64,000 bases of DNA from Streptomyces misionensis (lineage in GTDB: Bacteria > Actinomycetota > Actinomycetes > Streptomycetales > Streptomycetaceae). The stretch is from contig NZ_FNTD01000004.1 in the NCBI RefSeq assembly GCF_900104815.1, positions 1,612,001 to 1,676,000 of the forward strand, in the 5' to 3' direction. Under the pieces are notes generated by a model. The model worked only from the letters and a program-made list of their open reading frames with translations. It had not been told where the DNA came from and ran no database searches. Positions 32,076-40,525 of the stretch are shown piece by piece; position 1 is the stretch's first letter, and every line of letters starts with the position of its first letter. The position numbers and the translations under genes are program-made.

Positions 32076-32220
32076 GCGGTGCGGCAACACCTGCCCAGCC
32101 ATCGCGTCCGTGAATCACGACGTCATGATGACCCGCGGTGTGTGCTGCCGCGACCGTATTTCCGGCGGCCCTGTACCGCCTCCCCCGTTTTCCGTGTCGT
32201 AGCTGGTCAGAAGCCCGGCG

Positions 32221-32613
32221 TCAGTTGACGCCGAAGAGTTCGAGGACGTCCGCCCGGTGGAACATGCGGGCGGTGTCGACCGCCGAGGGGGTGCCCGCGG
32301 AAGGGTCGGCTCCGCCTTCCAGCAGCGCCTTGACGACCTCCGTCTCACCCTTGAAGACCGCGCCCGCGAGCGGGGTCTGGCCCCGGTCGTTGACCCGGTT
32401 CGCCTCCGCGCCACGGGCCAGCAGCGCGCGGACCGCGTCGGCGTGGCCGTGGTAGGCGGCGAGCATGACCAGGGAGTCACCGCGGTCGTTGGTGAGGTTG
32501 GCCGGAACACCCGCGTCGACGTACGCCACGAGCGCCTCGGTCCGCCCCTGCCGGGCCAGATCGAAGATCTTGGTCGCCAGCTCCACGACCTCGGGGTCGG
32601 GGGCTTCACTCAT
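32221..32613 (-). CDS. Ankyrin-repeat protein
   Basis: A 130-aa protein with three to four ankyrin repeats: NDRGDSLVMLAAYHGHADAV, NDRGQTPLAGAVFKGETEVV and a degenerate last unit. Helical cap at the N-terminus. ATG at 32613 is preferred to ATG 32631 because GAGG lies ten bases before it. Binding partner unknown; common in Streptomyces as a stand-alone small ankyrin protein. Confidence 0.88.
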   Translation of the reverse strand: MSEAPDPEVVELATKIFDLARQGRTEALVAYVDAGVPANLTNDRGDSLVMLAAYHGHADAVRALLARGAEANRVNDRGQTPLAGAVFKGETEVVKALLEGGADPSAGTPSAVDTARMFHRADVLELFGVN

Positions 32614-32770
32614 CGCCGGACCGCCTCTCATTACAACCGTTCAGGTGAACCGCAAGGGTACTGGCTCGTGCCTCGCACGACCCGTTGTGACCGAAGTAAA
32701 GATCACTACCGGTGAGCCCGGACGCAAGCGCCCTGCTCAACCGGCCTCTTCCCGGTTCGACCGGTCGGGC

Positions 32771-32816
32771 GAATAGTCACGATATTCACCCGGTTGCGCC
32801 CTTTATCGTATAGATA
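32771..32816. promoter_or_regulatory. Two inverted repeats over the SpdA-like gene promoter
   Basis: GAATA-N7-TATTC (32771-32787) overlaps the -35 box and TATC-N5-GATA (32804-32816) overlaps the -10 box. The stretch is unusually AT-rich for this genome. Different half-sites suggest one site each for two regulators or an unusual one. Confidence 0.45.
32785..32814 (+). promoter_or_regulatory. Promoter of the SpdA-like / FtsK-like pair
   Basis: -35 TTCACC (32785-32790), 18-bp spacer, -10 TATAGA (32809-32814). The transcript would start near 32821 and leave about 56 bases before the ATG. Confidence 0.6.
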
Positions 32817-32876
32817 CATGCTGTGATCCTGGAAGTACTGATGGTGACTGTCCCCCTCGACACCAGGAGGCCCCCA

Positions 32877-33071
32877 ATGATCCTCTCCATGTCAGGCGTC
32901 GTCCTGCTCGGCACCATCGTGTTCCTCTTCTTCCGCAAGGACGGCCTCAAGGGCTCGCACGCGTGTGTCTCCGCCCTCTTCGGCTTCTACCTGTCGAGCA
33001 CCGCCATCGCGCCCAGCATCAAGGCCGGCGGGGAGAGCCTGGCCGGCCTCCTGGGCGGCATCAAGTTCTGA
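32877..33071 (+). CDS. Small SpdA/SpdB-like membrane protein
   Basis: A 64-aa protein with an initial hydrophobic helix (GVVLLGTIVFLFF), a short charged loop (RKDGLKGSHA) and a second hydrophobic stretch. ATG at 32877 has a perfect AGGAGG six bases upstream. It precedes an FtsK-like gene, the arrangement of plasmid-spread (Spd) genes beside conjugal tra genes and of their chromosomal relatives in Streptomyces. Function unknown. Confidence 0.85.
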   Translation: MILSMSGVVLLGTIVFLFFRKDGLKGSHACVSALFGFYLSSTAIAPSIKAGGESLAGLLGGIKF

Positions 33072-33114
33072 CCCCCGCACCCGAAGCCCCCTCCCCCACC
33101 ACCAGGAGACAGCA

Positions 33115-34710
33115 GTGGCCCGGCGCCCTCTCCCCCGCATTCTGAGCAAAGACGGCGCGCAACTCGCCCGGACGCAGCTCGCCCGGAGCCGGGAGCTGGC
33201 CCGGACGGCGGCCGACAGCGCCACCGACGTCCTCCATCCGCTGATCACCCTCTCGCGCGGACTGCGCCGGCTGGCCTCGGCCGGCCGGCGCAGATGGGCC
33301 GACACCCCGAAGGACCGGCGCGGACCCCTGCTGTTCCTGGTGGCCTGCCTGGTCCTGGTCGTGGTGCTGGCCCCCTACGGGCCGCTGCTGGCCGTCATCA
33401 CGGTGATGGCGGCGGCGGGCTGGCAGGGCCGCGACCGCACCCCGCGCGTCCCCGAGGGGCCCGACGAGTCCCAGACCGAACGGCTCCGGGCGCTCTACGA
33501 GGCCCTGGTCCCCTACTTCTCCGTCCCCGAGGACCCCGCACCGCTGTACGCGCACGGCGGCGAGTGGCACAAGGCCGTCCCCACGCACGAGTTCGACGAC
33601 GCCGGACGCGTCGCGCACCTGGTGCTGCGCTACCCCGCCTGCTTCCCGGACGGCGAGCCCGAGGCCCGCGCGCGGATCGAGCGGGTGCTCACCGCGAAGG
33701 CGGGGCGCGGGCGCGAGTACCGCTTCGGGTGGGACGAGGAGGGCAACCAGCTGACCGTCACCGCGCTCGCCCCGCTGCCGCCCGACATCGTGGCCCAGCG
33801 CTTCGTGACCGCGCCGGGCGAGACGGTGCTCGGCTTCACCGACCCGAGCGAGGTGCAGCGCACCCTGCCCCTCTCCTACGGGGAGGAACAGCTCGACGTG
33901 CCGCCGGTCGTCTGGCGCACCGGCACCCGCTCCACCGAGCCGCATCTGCTGGCGGTCGGCCAGCCCGGCAGCGGCACCTCCACCCTGCTGCGCTCCCTGG
34001 CCCTCCAGGCCCTGCGCTGCGGCGACGTCCTGATCGTGGACGGCGGCGGCACCGGCGAGTACGCGTGCCTGACCGGCCGGGACGGGGTGCTGGCCGTGGA
34101 GTGCGCGCTGCCCGGGGCGCTGGCGAGCCTGGAGTGGGCCGCGCAGGAGACCGAGCGGCGGCTCGTCGCGATCAACCTGGCCCGGCAGGCGGGCGACCCG
34201 CCGCCGGCCGACACCCGGCGTCCGCTGTGGGTGCTGCTGGACCGGCCGAGCGTCTTCGCGCACCTCGCGGAGGTGGACGGCCGCGAGGACCCGCAGGCCC
34301 TGCTCCGGGTGCCGCTGCGGCACGGGCGCGCGGCGAACGTGACCGTCGTGGTCGCCGAGCACTTCGACGGCGCCGACGCGCTGAGCGACGCGGTACGGCA
34401 GCACACGCGGGCCCGGGTCGTCCTCGGACCGGCGGCGGCGCGGCAGGTGGAGTCGGTCCTCGGCGCCGCGCCCCCGACGACGCCACCGGCCCAGGTGCCG
34501 CCGGGGCGCGGATACGCCCGGCTGGGGCAGGGCCCCGTCCACCGGCTCCAGGTCCCGCGGACGCCGGACCCGTACGACGACGCGACGAGCGACGCGGACC
34601 GGGGAGCCGTACTGGACCTCCTCCCGCCCCGCCGGGAAGCCGTACGGGCCTGCGAGCCGATCGACCTGACGAAACCGGCGACGGCGGAGCAGCCGGTGGC
34701 GGCGGAGTGA
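33115..34710 (+). CDS. FtsK/SpoIIIE (TraB)-like protein with degenerate P-loop
   Basis: A 531-aa protein. Two hydrophobic segments at about residues 72-105 are followed by an FtsK-like motor fold. The P-loop is GQPGSGTST: the invariant Lys is Thr (codon 33976-33978). The Walker B strand reads LWVLLDRP without an acidic pair. It therefore resembles TraB/FtsK translocases but may not hydrolyse ATP. GTG start with AGGAG seven bases upstream, 43 bases after the SpdA-like gene. No plasmid-transfer genes are nearby, so this is a chromosomal member. Confidence 0.85.
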   Translation: MARRPLPRILSKDGAQLARTQLARSRELARTAADSATDVLHPLITLSRGLRRLASAGRRRWADTPKDRRGPLLFLVACLVLVVVLAPYGPLLAVITVMAAAGWQGRDRTPRVPEGPDESQTERLRALYEALVPYFSVPEDPAPLYAHGGEWHKAVPTHEFDDAGRVAHLVLRYPACFPDGEPEARARIERVLTAKAGRGREYRFGWDEEGNQLTVTALAPLPPDIVAQRFVTAPGETVLGFTDPSEVQRTLPLSYGEEQLDVPPVVWRTGTRSTEPHLLAVGQPGSGTSTLLRSLALQALRCGDVLIVDGGGTGEYACLTGRDGVLAVECALPGALASLEWAAQETERRLVAINLARQAGDPPPADTRRPLWVLLDRPSVFAHLAEVDGREDPQALLRVPLRHGRAANVTVVVAEHFDGADALSDAVRQHTRARVVLGPAAARQVESVLGAAPPTTPPAQVPPGRGYARLGQGPVHRLQVPRTPDPYDDATSDADRGAVLDLLPPRREAVRACEPIDLTKPATAEQPVAAE

Positions 34711-34764
34711 GCCGCGGGCCGGCCGGTCCCCCGCACGCCCGGGGAACCGCCCGGCCCGGCAGCG

Positions 34765-36273
34765 CTACGCCACGAACGTCCGCGGCGCCTCCGCGCCCCC
34801 GCCGCCCCCCGTCTGCACCACACGGGCCGCCGCGGCGAGCCGTACCGCCGCCTCCTGCGCCACCGCTCCCCCGACGGTGAACGGCAGCCGCACATAGCCC
34901 TCGAACGCGCCGTCGACGCCGAAGCGGGGGCCGGAGGGCACCCGGACCCCGGTGCGTTCGCCCGCCTCGGCGATGCGGGAGCCGGAGAGGCCGCCGGCGC
35001 GGACCCAGAGGGTCAGGCCGCCCCGCGGGACGGAGAACTCCCAGTCCGGCAGCTCACGCCGGAGCGCGGCCACCAGCGCGTCCCGGTTCTCCCGGGCCTG
35101 CGCCCGCCGCAGGGCGACCGCCTGCTCCCAACCTCCGGTGCTGAAGAGCCAGTTGACGGCCAGCTGCTCCAGCACCGGGGTCCCGAGGTCGGCGTACGCC
35201 CGCGCGGCGACCAGGCTGCGGACGATGTCCGGCGCCGCCCGCACCCACCCGATGCGCATCCCCGCCCAGAACGCCTTGCTGGCCGAACCGACCGTGATCA
35301 CCGTGGAGCCGGCCGGGTCGAACGCGCACACCCGGCGCGGCATCCGCCCGTCCCCCAGTTCCTCCTCCAGCCACAGCTCGCTCATCGTCTCGTCGGCGAC
35401 CAGCACCGTGCCCGCCGCGCGCGCCGCGTCCACCAGCCGGCGCCGCTGGTCCTCGTCGGCCAGCGCCCCGGTGGGGTTGTGGAAGTCGGCGACCACATAG
35501 GCGAGCCGCGGCGCGGCCTCCCGCAGCACCTGCCGCCAGCGGTCCATGTCCCAGCCGGACAGCCCCTCCCCCATCGCCACCGGCACCAGCCGGGCGCCCG
35601 CCTCCCGCATCAGCTGGAGGATGTTGGCGTAGGAGGGCGACTCCACGGCGATGCGCTCGCCGCGGCCCCCGAAGAGATGGCAGATCGCGTCGATGGCGCC
35701 CATCGCGCCGGTCGTCACCATGATCTGCTCCGGCATCGTGGGGATGCCGCGCGCGGTGTAGCGCTCGGCGATCATCGCGCGCAGGGCGGGCAGCCCGGCC
35801 GGATAGTCGCCGTGCGTGTGCGCGTACGGCGGCAGTTCCTCCAGGGCGCCCTGCACCGCGCGGGTGAGCCAGGGTTCGGGCGCGGGCAGGGAGGCGCAGC
35901 CCAGGTCGATCATCGAGCCCAGGGCCTCCGGGGGCAGCGGCTCCAGGCCGCGCGCGGGCACCGGGTTGCCCGCCGGTACGGCGGTCCAGCTGCCCGCGCC
36001 GCGCCGGGACTCCAGGAAGCCCTCGCCGCGCAGCGCCTCGTAGGCGGCGGCGACCGTGGTGCGGCTGACGGAGAGGGCGAGGGCCAGTTCACGCTCGGCG
36101 GGCAGCCGGGCGGCGACCGGGACCCGGCCTTCGAGCACCAGCAGCCGGATGCCGTCGGCCAGTGCCCGGTAGGCGGGCGGGCGGCGCGTGCCGGGGCCGG
36201 CCGGCCGCTCCTGCTGGGAGTTGAGCAGCCGGGCGAGCTGCGCGGCACCCACCGCCGAGGTCCACTGCGCCAT
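34765..36273 (-). CDS. MocR-family (GntR-aminotransferase fusion) regulator
   Basis: A 502-aa protein: GntR winged helix (about residues 35-95, LPAERELALALSVSRTTVAAAYEAL) joined to a type-I aminotransferase-like domain. SASKAFWAGMRIGW carries the PLP-binding Lys. ATG at 36273 (MAQWTS) is chosen because GGTGGA lies about nine bases upstream. Divergent from a YczE membrane protein, the pairing that defines the YczR subgroup. Two GGTGGACTGAT direct repeats occupy the shared region. Confidence 0.92.
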   Translation of the reverse strand: MAQWTSAVGAAQLARLLNSQQERPAGPGTRRPPAYRALADGIRLLVLEGRVPVAARLPAERELALALSVSRTTVAAAYEALRGEGFLESRRGAGSWTAVPAGNPVPARGLEPLPPEALGSMIDLGCASLPAPEPWLTRAVQGALEELPPYAHTHGDYPAGLPALRAMIAERYTARGIPTMPEQIMVTTGAMGAIDAICHLFGGRGERIAVESPSYANILQLMREAGARLVPVAMGEGLSGWDMDRWRQVLREAAPRLAYVVADFHNPTGALADEDQRRRLVDAARAAGTVLVADETMSELWLEEELGDGRMPRRVCAFDPAGSTVITVGSASKAFWAGMRIGWVRAAPDIVRSLVAARAYADLGTPVLEQLAVNWLFSTGGWEQAVALRRAQARENRDALVAALRRELPDWEFSVPRGGLTLWVRAGGLSGSRIAEAGERTGVRVPSGPRFGVDGAFEGYVRLPFTVGGAVAQEAAVRLAAAARVVQTGGGGGAEAPRTFVA

Positions 36274-36277
36274 AAAG

Positions 36278-36352
36278 ATCAGTCCACCTTCCCCGAATTG
36301 GCCATGGATGGCGTTTCCCCTCAAGCCACAGAGTGACATGCATCAGTCCACC
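36278..36352. promoter_or_regulatory. Direct repeat operator between mocR-type gene and yczE gene
   Basis: ATCAGTCCACC occurs at 36278-36288 and 36342-36352, 64 bp apart, about six helical turns. The reverse strand reads GGTGGACTGAT; its GTGGACT core resembles the PdxR consensus AAAGTGGWCTA. Direct repeats are typical MocR operators. Confidence 0.55.
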
Positions 36353-36375
36353 GCCACCATCCAGGGGGGTACGTC

Positions 36376-37029
36376 GTGTCCGCTCACGGGCATATAGGCC
36401 GTCGCTTGCTCCAGCTCTACGCGGGGCTCGCGCTCTACGGCGCGAGTTCCGCGCTGCTCGTCGCCTCCGGCCTCGGCCTGGAACCCTGGAACGTGCTGCA
36501 CCAGGGGCTCGCCAAGCTGACCGGGCTGAGCATCGGCGAGATCTCGATCGCCGTGGGGGCGGCCGTGCTGCTGCTGTGGATCCCGCTGCGCCAGCGCCCC
36601 GGCCTCGGCACGGTCTCCAACGTCTTCGCCGTCGGCCTCGCCCTGGACGGCACCCTCGCGCTGCTGCCGGACCCCCGCTCCCTCGTGGTGCGCGGCCTGT
36701 TCCTGCTCGCCGGCATCGTGCTCAACGGCGCGGCGACCGGCCTCTACATCGCGGCCCGCTTCGGCGCGGGACCGCGCGACGGACTGATGACGGGGCTGCA
36801 CCAGCGCACCGGACGCTCGATCCGGCTGATGCGCACGGCCGTCGAAGTGACGGTGGTGGCCACCGGGTTCGTGCTCGGCGGCACCATCGGCGTGGGCACC
36901 GTGCTGTACGCCGTCTCCATCGGCCCGCTGGCCCAGCTGTTCCTGCGGCTGTTCGCCCTGCCGGTGGCGGCGGGCGGCAGCACGGTCGTTGCCGCGAGTA
37001 CACCCGAACGAGCGATACTGCGTCCGTGA
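36376..37029 (+). CDS. YczE/YitT-type membrane protein
   Basis: A 217-aa protein with five or six hydrophobic helices; GLGLEPWNVLHQGL and GAGPRDGLMTGL are the paired signatures of the YczE/YyaS group. Probable transporter of unknown substrate under control of the divergent MocR gene. GTG start seven bases after a strong AGGGGGG. Its stop overlaps the next start. Confidence 0.9.
   Translation: MSAHGHIGRRLLQLYAGLALYGASSALLVASGLGLEPWNVLHQGLAKLTGLSIGEISIAVGAAVLLLWIPLRQRPGLGTVSNVFAVGLALDGTLALLPDPRSLVVRGLFLLAGIVLNGAATGLYIAARFGAGPRDGLMTGLHQRTGRSIRLMRTAVEVTVVATGFVLGGTIGVGTVLYAVSIGPLAQLFLRLFALPVAAGGSTVVAASTPERAILRP
36989..37019 (+). promoter_or_regulatory. Internal leaderless promoter for the GDPD gene
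   Basis: TTGCCG (36989-36994), 19-bp spacer, GATACT (37014-37019), then six bases to the GTG at 37026. It lies within the end of the yczE gene. Suggests a second, leaderless transcript. Confidence 0.45.
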
Positions 37030-37793
37030 CCACCGCGATACGCCACCCCTACCTCGACCACCCCGGCCCCCTCGCCTTCGCCCACCGCGGCGGGGCCGCC
37101 GACGGGGCGGAGAACACCGAGGCACAGTTCCGCCGCGCGGTGGAGTCGGGCTACCGGTACCTCGAGACCGATGTGCACGCCACGGCGGACGGCCGGCTCG
37201 TCGCCTTCCACGACACGACCCTGGACCGGGTCACCGACGGCGCGGGCCGGATCGCCGACCTGCCGTGGGCGCGGGTGCGGCAGGCGCGCGTGGGCGGCCG
37301 TGAACCTGTGCCGCTCTTCGAGGAGTTGCTGGACGCCTTCCCCGAGGCCCGCTGGAACGTCGACGTCAAGGCGGAGCCCGCGCTGCGGCCGCTGCTGGAG
37401 CTGATCGAGCGGACGAACGCCTGGGACCGGGTCTGCGTGGGCTCCTTCTCGGAGGCGCGGGTGATGCGCGCCCAGCGGCTGGCCGGGCCGCGTCTGGCGA
37501 CCTCCTTCGGCACCCGCGGGGTGCTGAACCTGCGGCTGCGCTCCTGGGGGCTGCCGGCCGCGGTGCGCCGCTCCGCCGTGGCCGCGCAGGTGCCCGTGGC
37601 CCAGTCGGGCGTCCCGGTGGTCGACCACCGCTTCCTGCGCACCGCCCATGCGCTCGGCCTGCAGGTCCACGTCTGGACGATCAACGATCCGGAATCCATG
37701 CACCGGCTGCTGGACCTGGGTGTGGATGGCATCATGACCGATCACATCGACACGTTGCGCAAGGTCATGGAAGAGCGCGGCGTCTGGGTCTGA
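37026..37793 (+). CDS. Glycerophosphodiester phosphodiesterase
   Basis: A 255-aa GDPD-family enzyme. HRGG (residues 20-23), GAENTEAQF, and YLETDVHATADGRLVAFHD supply the metal and catalytic residues (two His, Glu, Asp). No signal peptide, hence cytoplasmic. Hydrolyses glycerophosphodiesters to sn-glycerol 3-phosphate and an alcohol. The GTG overlaps the yczE stop by three bases, and a leaderless promoter is also visible. Confidence 0.93.
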   Translation: MTTAIRHPYLDHPGPLAFAHRGGAADGAENTEAQFRRAVESGYRYLETDVHATADGRLVAFHDTTLDRVTDGAGRIADLPWARVRQARVGGREPVPLFEELLDAFPEARWNVDVKAEPALRPLLELIERTNAWDRVCVGSFSEARVMRAQRLAGPRLATSFGTRGVLNLRLRSWGLPAAVRRSAVAAQVPVAQSGVPVVDHRFLRTAHALGLQVHVWTINDPESMHRLLDLGVDGIMTDHIDTLRKVMEERGVWV

Positions 37794-37849
37794 CCGACCG
37801 GACGCGGCCGGCCGAGCCTTCGCAGGGGAGCGCGGAAGCGAGGGCACGG

Positions 37850-39196
37850 GTGGGCACGGACACCGTGCGCGCGGAGGTGGCGGACGAGACCGCCGACCTC
37901 CGGCGCCAGCAACGAGGGTGGTACTTCTACGACTGGGCGTGCTCGGTCTATTCGACGAGCGTCCTGACCGTTTTCATCGGCCCCTATCTGACGTCGGTCG
38001 CCGAGCACGCCGCGGACGCCGACGGCTATGTGCACCCGCTGGGCATACCGGTGCGGGCGGGGTCGTTCTTCGCCTACTCGGTGTCCCTGTCGGTGATCCT
38101 GGCCGTGGTGGCGATGCCGCTGGTGGGCGGCGCGGCGGACCGCACGGGCCGCAAGAAGCCGCTGCTCGCGGCGGCGGCGTACACCGGGGCGGCGGCCACC
38201 ACGGGGATGTTCTTCCTGGACGGCGACCGGTACCTGCTGGGCGGGGTGCTGCTGGTCGTGGCCAACGCGGCGGCGGCCGTCGGCGCGATGCTCTACAACT
38301 CCTATCTGCCGCAGATCGCCGCGCCCGAGGAGCGCGACGCGGTCTCCTCCCGGGGCTGGGCCTTCGGCTACGGCGCGGGCTCCACGGTCCTCGTCGCCAA
38401 CCTGGTGCTGTACTCGGCGCACGACTCCTTCGGCCTGACCCAGACCCAGGCGGTGCGCATCTGCCTGGCCTCGGCGGGCCTGTGGTGGGGCGCCTTCACC
38501 CTGGTCCCGCTGCGCAGGCTGCGCGACCGGCGCGCGGGGGCGGCGGGCGCGCCCTCGACGGGGCTGCGGCAGCTCGCCTCGACGGTGCGGGACATGCGCC
38601 GGCACCCGCTGACGCTGTCCTTCCTGCTGGCGTACCTGGTCTACAACGACGGCATCCAGACGGTGATCTCCCAGGCGTCGGTCTACGGCTCCCAGGAGCT
38701 GGGGCTCGGGCAGTCCACGCTGATCGTGGCGGTGCTGCTGGTCCAGGTGCTGGCGGTGGCGGGGGCGCTGACGATGGGCCGGCTGGCACGGACGTACGGC
38801 GCCCAGCGCACGATCCTCGGCTCGCTGGTGGCGTGGACCGTCACACTGGCCGCCGGTTACTTCCTGCCCGCGAGGGCACCGGTCTTCTTCTTCGTGCTGG
38901 CCGCCGGGATCGGTCTGGTGCTGGGCGGCAGCCAGGCGCTGTCCCGGTCGCTGTTCTCCCATCTGGTGCCACCGGGCAAGGAGGCCGAGTACTTCTCGGC
39001 GTACGAGCTGAGCGACCGGGGAATGAGCTGGCTGGGTCCGCTGCTGTTCGGTGTGACCTACCAGCTCACCGGCAGCTACCGCTCGGCGATCATCTCCCTG
39101 GTGGCGTTCTTCGTCATCGGTTTCGTGCTGCTGGCCCGGGTCCCGGTACGGCGGGCGATCGCCGCGGCCGGCAACCCGGTGCCGGAGAGGATCTAG
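37850..39196 (+). CDS. MFS transporter of the Atg22/UMF1 type
   Basis: A 448-aa 12-helix protein. QRGWYFYDWACSVYSTS in helix 1 and YNSYLPQIAAPEERDAVSSRGWA are hallmarks of the Atg22/UMF1 group, thought to export amino acids or related small molecules. GTG start with GAGGG upstream. It lies between the GDPD gene and rbpA. Confidence 0.92.
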   Translation: MGTDTVRAEVADETADLRRQQRGWYFYDWACSVYSTSVLTVFIGPYLTSVAEHAADADGYVHPLGIPVRAGSFFAYSVSLSVILAVVAMPLVGGAADRTGRKKPLLAAAAYTGAAATTGMFFLDGDRYLLGGVLLVVANAAAAVGAMLYNSYLPQIAAPEERDAVSSRGWAFGYGAGSTVLVANLVLYSAHDSFGLTQTQAVRICLASAGLWWGAFTLVPLRRLRDRRAGAAGAPSTGLRQLASTVRDMRRHPLTLSFLLAYLVYNDGIQTVISQASVYGSQELGLGQSTLIVAVLLVQVLAVAGALTMGRLARTYGAQRTILGSLVAWTVTLAAGYFLPARAPVFFFVLAAGIGLVLGGSQALSRSLFSHLVPPGKEAEYFSAYELSDRGMSWLGPLLFGVTYQLTGSYRSAIISLVAFFVIGFVLLARVPVRRAIAAAGNPVPERI

Positions 39197-39293
39197 CGCT
39201 GATTTAGCGCTCGGCACGAAAGGGCGGTAGTGTACGCGTTTGGCCTGCCAGGCGTACCGTTACTGCGCGTCAAAGATGCCGAAACGCTGGGTG

Positions 39294-39311
39294 ACATCTG
39301 CTAGCAGATGT
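39294..39311. promoter_or_regulatory. 18-bp perfect palindrome upstream of rbpA
   Basis: ACATCTGCTAGCAGATGT, perfectly symmetrical, 98 bases downstream of the MFS stop and 65 bases upstream of the sigma-R promoter. Lacks a T tract on the plus strand. Operator or weak terminator hairpin. Confidence 0.45.
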
Positions 39312-39375
39312 GACAAACCGGGCGCCTGTGGGTAGAACAAGGGGCGGCTACGACGGCGACGCATGACCCGGAACG

Positions 39376-39401
39376 GGAATCTTTACCGCCGACCGGACGT
39401 T
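39376..39401 (+). promoter_or_regulatory. Sigma-R promoter of rbpA
   Basis: GGAAT (39376-39380), exactly 18 bases, GTT (39399-39401): a full match to the sigma-R consensus GGAAT-N18-GTT. rbpA is a known sigma-R (thiol oxidative stress) regulon member in S. coelicolor. Confidence 0.85.
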
Positions 39402-39462
39402 GAACGGATGACGACGACAGCGACACCTGTCCTGTGGGCGACAAGCCCGGGAGGCACGATTC

Positions 39463-39837
39463 ATGAGTGAGCGAGCTCTTCGCGGTACGCGCCTCGTGGT
39501 GACCAGCTACGAGACGGACCGCGGCATCGACCTGGCCCCGCGCCAGGCCGTGGAGTACGCATGTGAGAAGGGGCACCGCTTCGAGATGCCCTTCTCGGTC
39601 GAGGCGGAGATCCCGCCGGAGTGGGAGTGCAAGGTCTGCGGGGCCCAGGCACTTCTGGTGGACGGCGACGGCCCGGAGGAGAAGAAGGCCAAGCCCGCGC
39701 GCACCCATTGGGACATGCTGATGGAGCGGCGCACCCGTGAGGAGCTCGAAGAGGTCCTCGAGGAGCGTCTGGCCGTGCTGCGTTCGGGGGCGATGAACAT
39801 CGCCGTGCACCCCCGGGACAGCCGCAAGTCGGCATAG
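39463..39837 (+). CDS. rbpA: RNA polymerase-binding protein RbpA
   Basis: A 124-aa protein that I recognise as RbpA: MSERALRGTRLVVTSYE, the zinc-ribbon core CEKGHRFEMPFSVEAEIP to CKVCG, the basic linker KKAKPARTHWDMLMERR, and the sigma-interacting helix. It binds RNA polymerase and group 1 or 2 sigma factors and stabilises the open complex. GGGAGG lies eight bases before the ATG. A sigma-R promoter lies upstream and a long terminator follows. Confidence 0.98.
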   Translation: MSERALRGTRLVVTSYETDRGIDLAPRQAVEYACEKGHRFEMPFSVEAEIPPEWECKVCGAQALLVDGDGPEEKKAKPARTHWDMLMERRTREELEEVLEERLAVLRSGAMNIAVHPRDSRKSA

Positions 39838-39862
39838 CGGGCAAGCCGTAAGCGCACTACGC

Positions 39863-39902
39863 GACAGCGGGCGCCGTACGTTCTCGTACGGCGCCCGCTG
39901 TC
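39863..39902. terminator. Strong terminator after rbpA, probably bidirectional
   Basis: Perfect 18-bp stem (39863-39880 with 39885-39902) around the loop TTCT. It lies 25 bases after rbpA and 66 bases beyond the end of the convergent deaminase gene, so it can serve both. Confidence 0.85.
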
Positions 39903-39968
39903 TGCTGTGTCCGGGCCCCGGGCCGGGGCGCTCCGGGCATTCGCGGGGCGAACCGGCGCGGGCGGACG

Positions 39969-40457
39969 TCACCGCCGGTCGTGCGTGCCCGCGCGGAAGC
40001 GCCGGTGCAGTGCGCGCACCTCGTCGACCAGCTCGGGCACCGGTCCTTCGACCTGCGCGTCGGGGAGGACGTCACGGATCGGCAGGAGGCGCACCGGCGC
40101 GGGCGGAACGCCCAGTTCCGTGAGCCATTCCTGCAGCTGTCGCGTGGAGCAGACGAAGACGATCCGGCCCAGGCCGACCCAGCCGTGGGCGGCCGAGCAC
40201 ATCGGGCAGTGCTCGCCCGAGGTGTACACGGTGGCCGCCGCGCGCTGACTGGGCGACAGGTGCTCGGTGGCCCACCGGGCGATGGTGAACTCGGGGTGGC
40301 GTGTGTGATCGCCGCCGCCGACCCGGTTGCGGTCCTCGAACAGGGCGGTGCCGTCCGCCCCGACCAGCACGGAGCCGAACGGCTCGTCACCGGCTTCGAG
40401 CGCCTGAGCGGCCAGCTCCACGCAACGGCGCAGATGGGCCAGCTCCTCGTCCTTCAT
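39969..40457 (-). CDS. Nucleoside/guanine deaminase-family protein
   Basis: A 162-aa cytidine-deaminase-fold protein. HPEF supplies the zinc His and proton-shuttle Glu; HCPMCSAAH supplies the two zinc Cys. The size and layout resemble guanine or nucleoside deaminases rather than TadA. ATG at 40457. It stands alone, convergent with rbpA. Substrate not decided by sequence. Confidence 0.87.
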   Translation of the reverse strand: MKDEELAHLRRCVELAAQALEAGDEPFGSVLVGADGTALFEDRNRVGGGDHTRHPEFTIARWATEHLSPSQRAAATVYTSGEHCPMCSAAHGWVGLGRIVFVCSTRQLQEWLTELGVPPAPVRLLPIRDVLPDAQVEGPVPELVDEVRALHRRFRAGTHDRR

Positions 40458-40525
40458 CGCGGCTCTCCCGTGTCACTGTCGGCTCGCCGGAGCGGGGCCC
40501 GGCCTCCAGGGGGCAGGACAAGCGC

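Noticed and set aside
32037..32202. Short plus-strand ORF with adjacent Cys residues (VNHDVMMTRGVCC) as cysteine leader peptide
   Set aside because: No ribosome site and no cysteine or sulphur gene follows; the next plus-strand gene lies beyond an opposite-strand gene.
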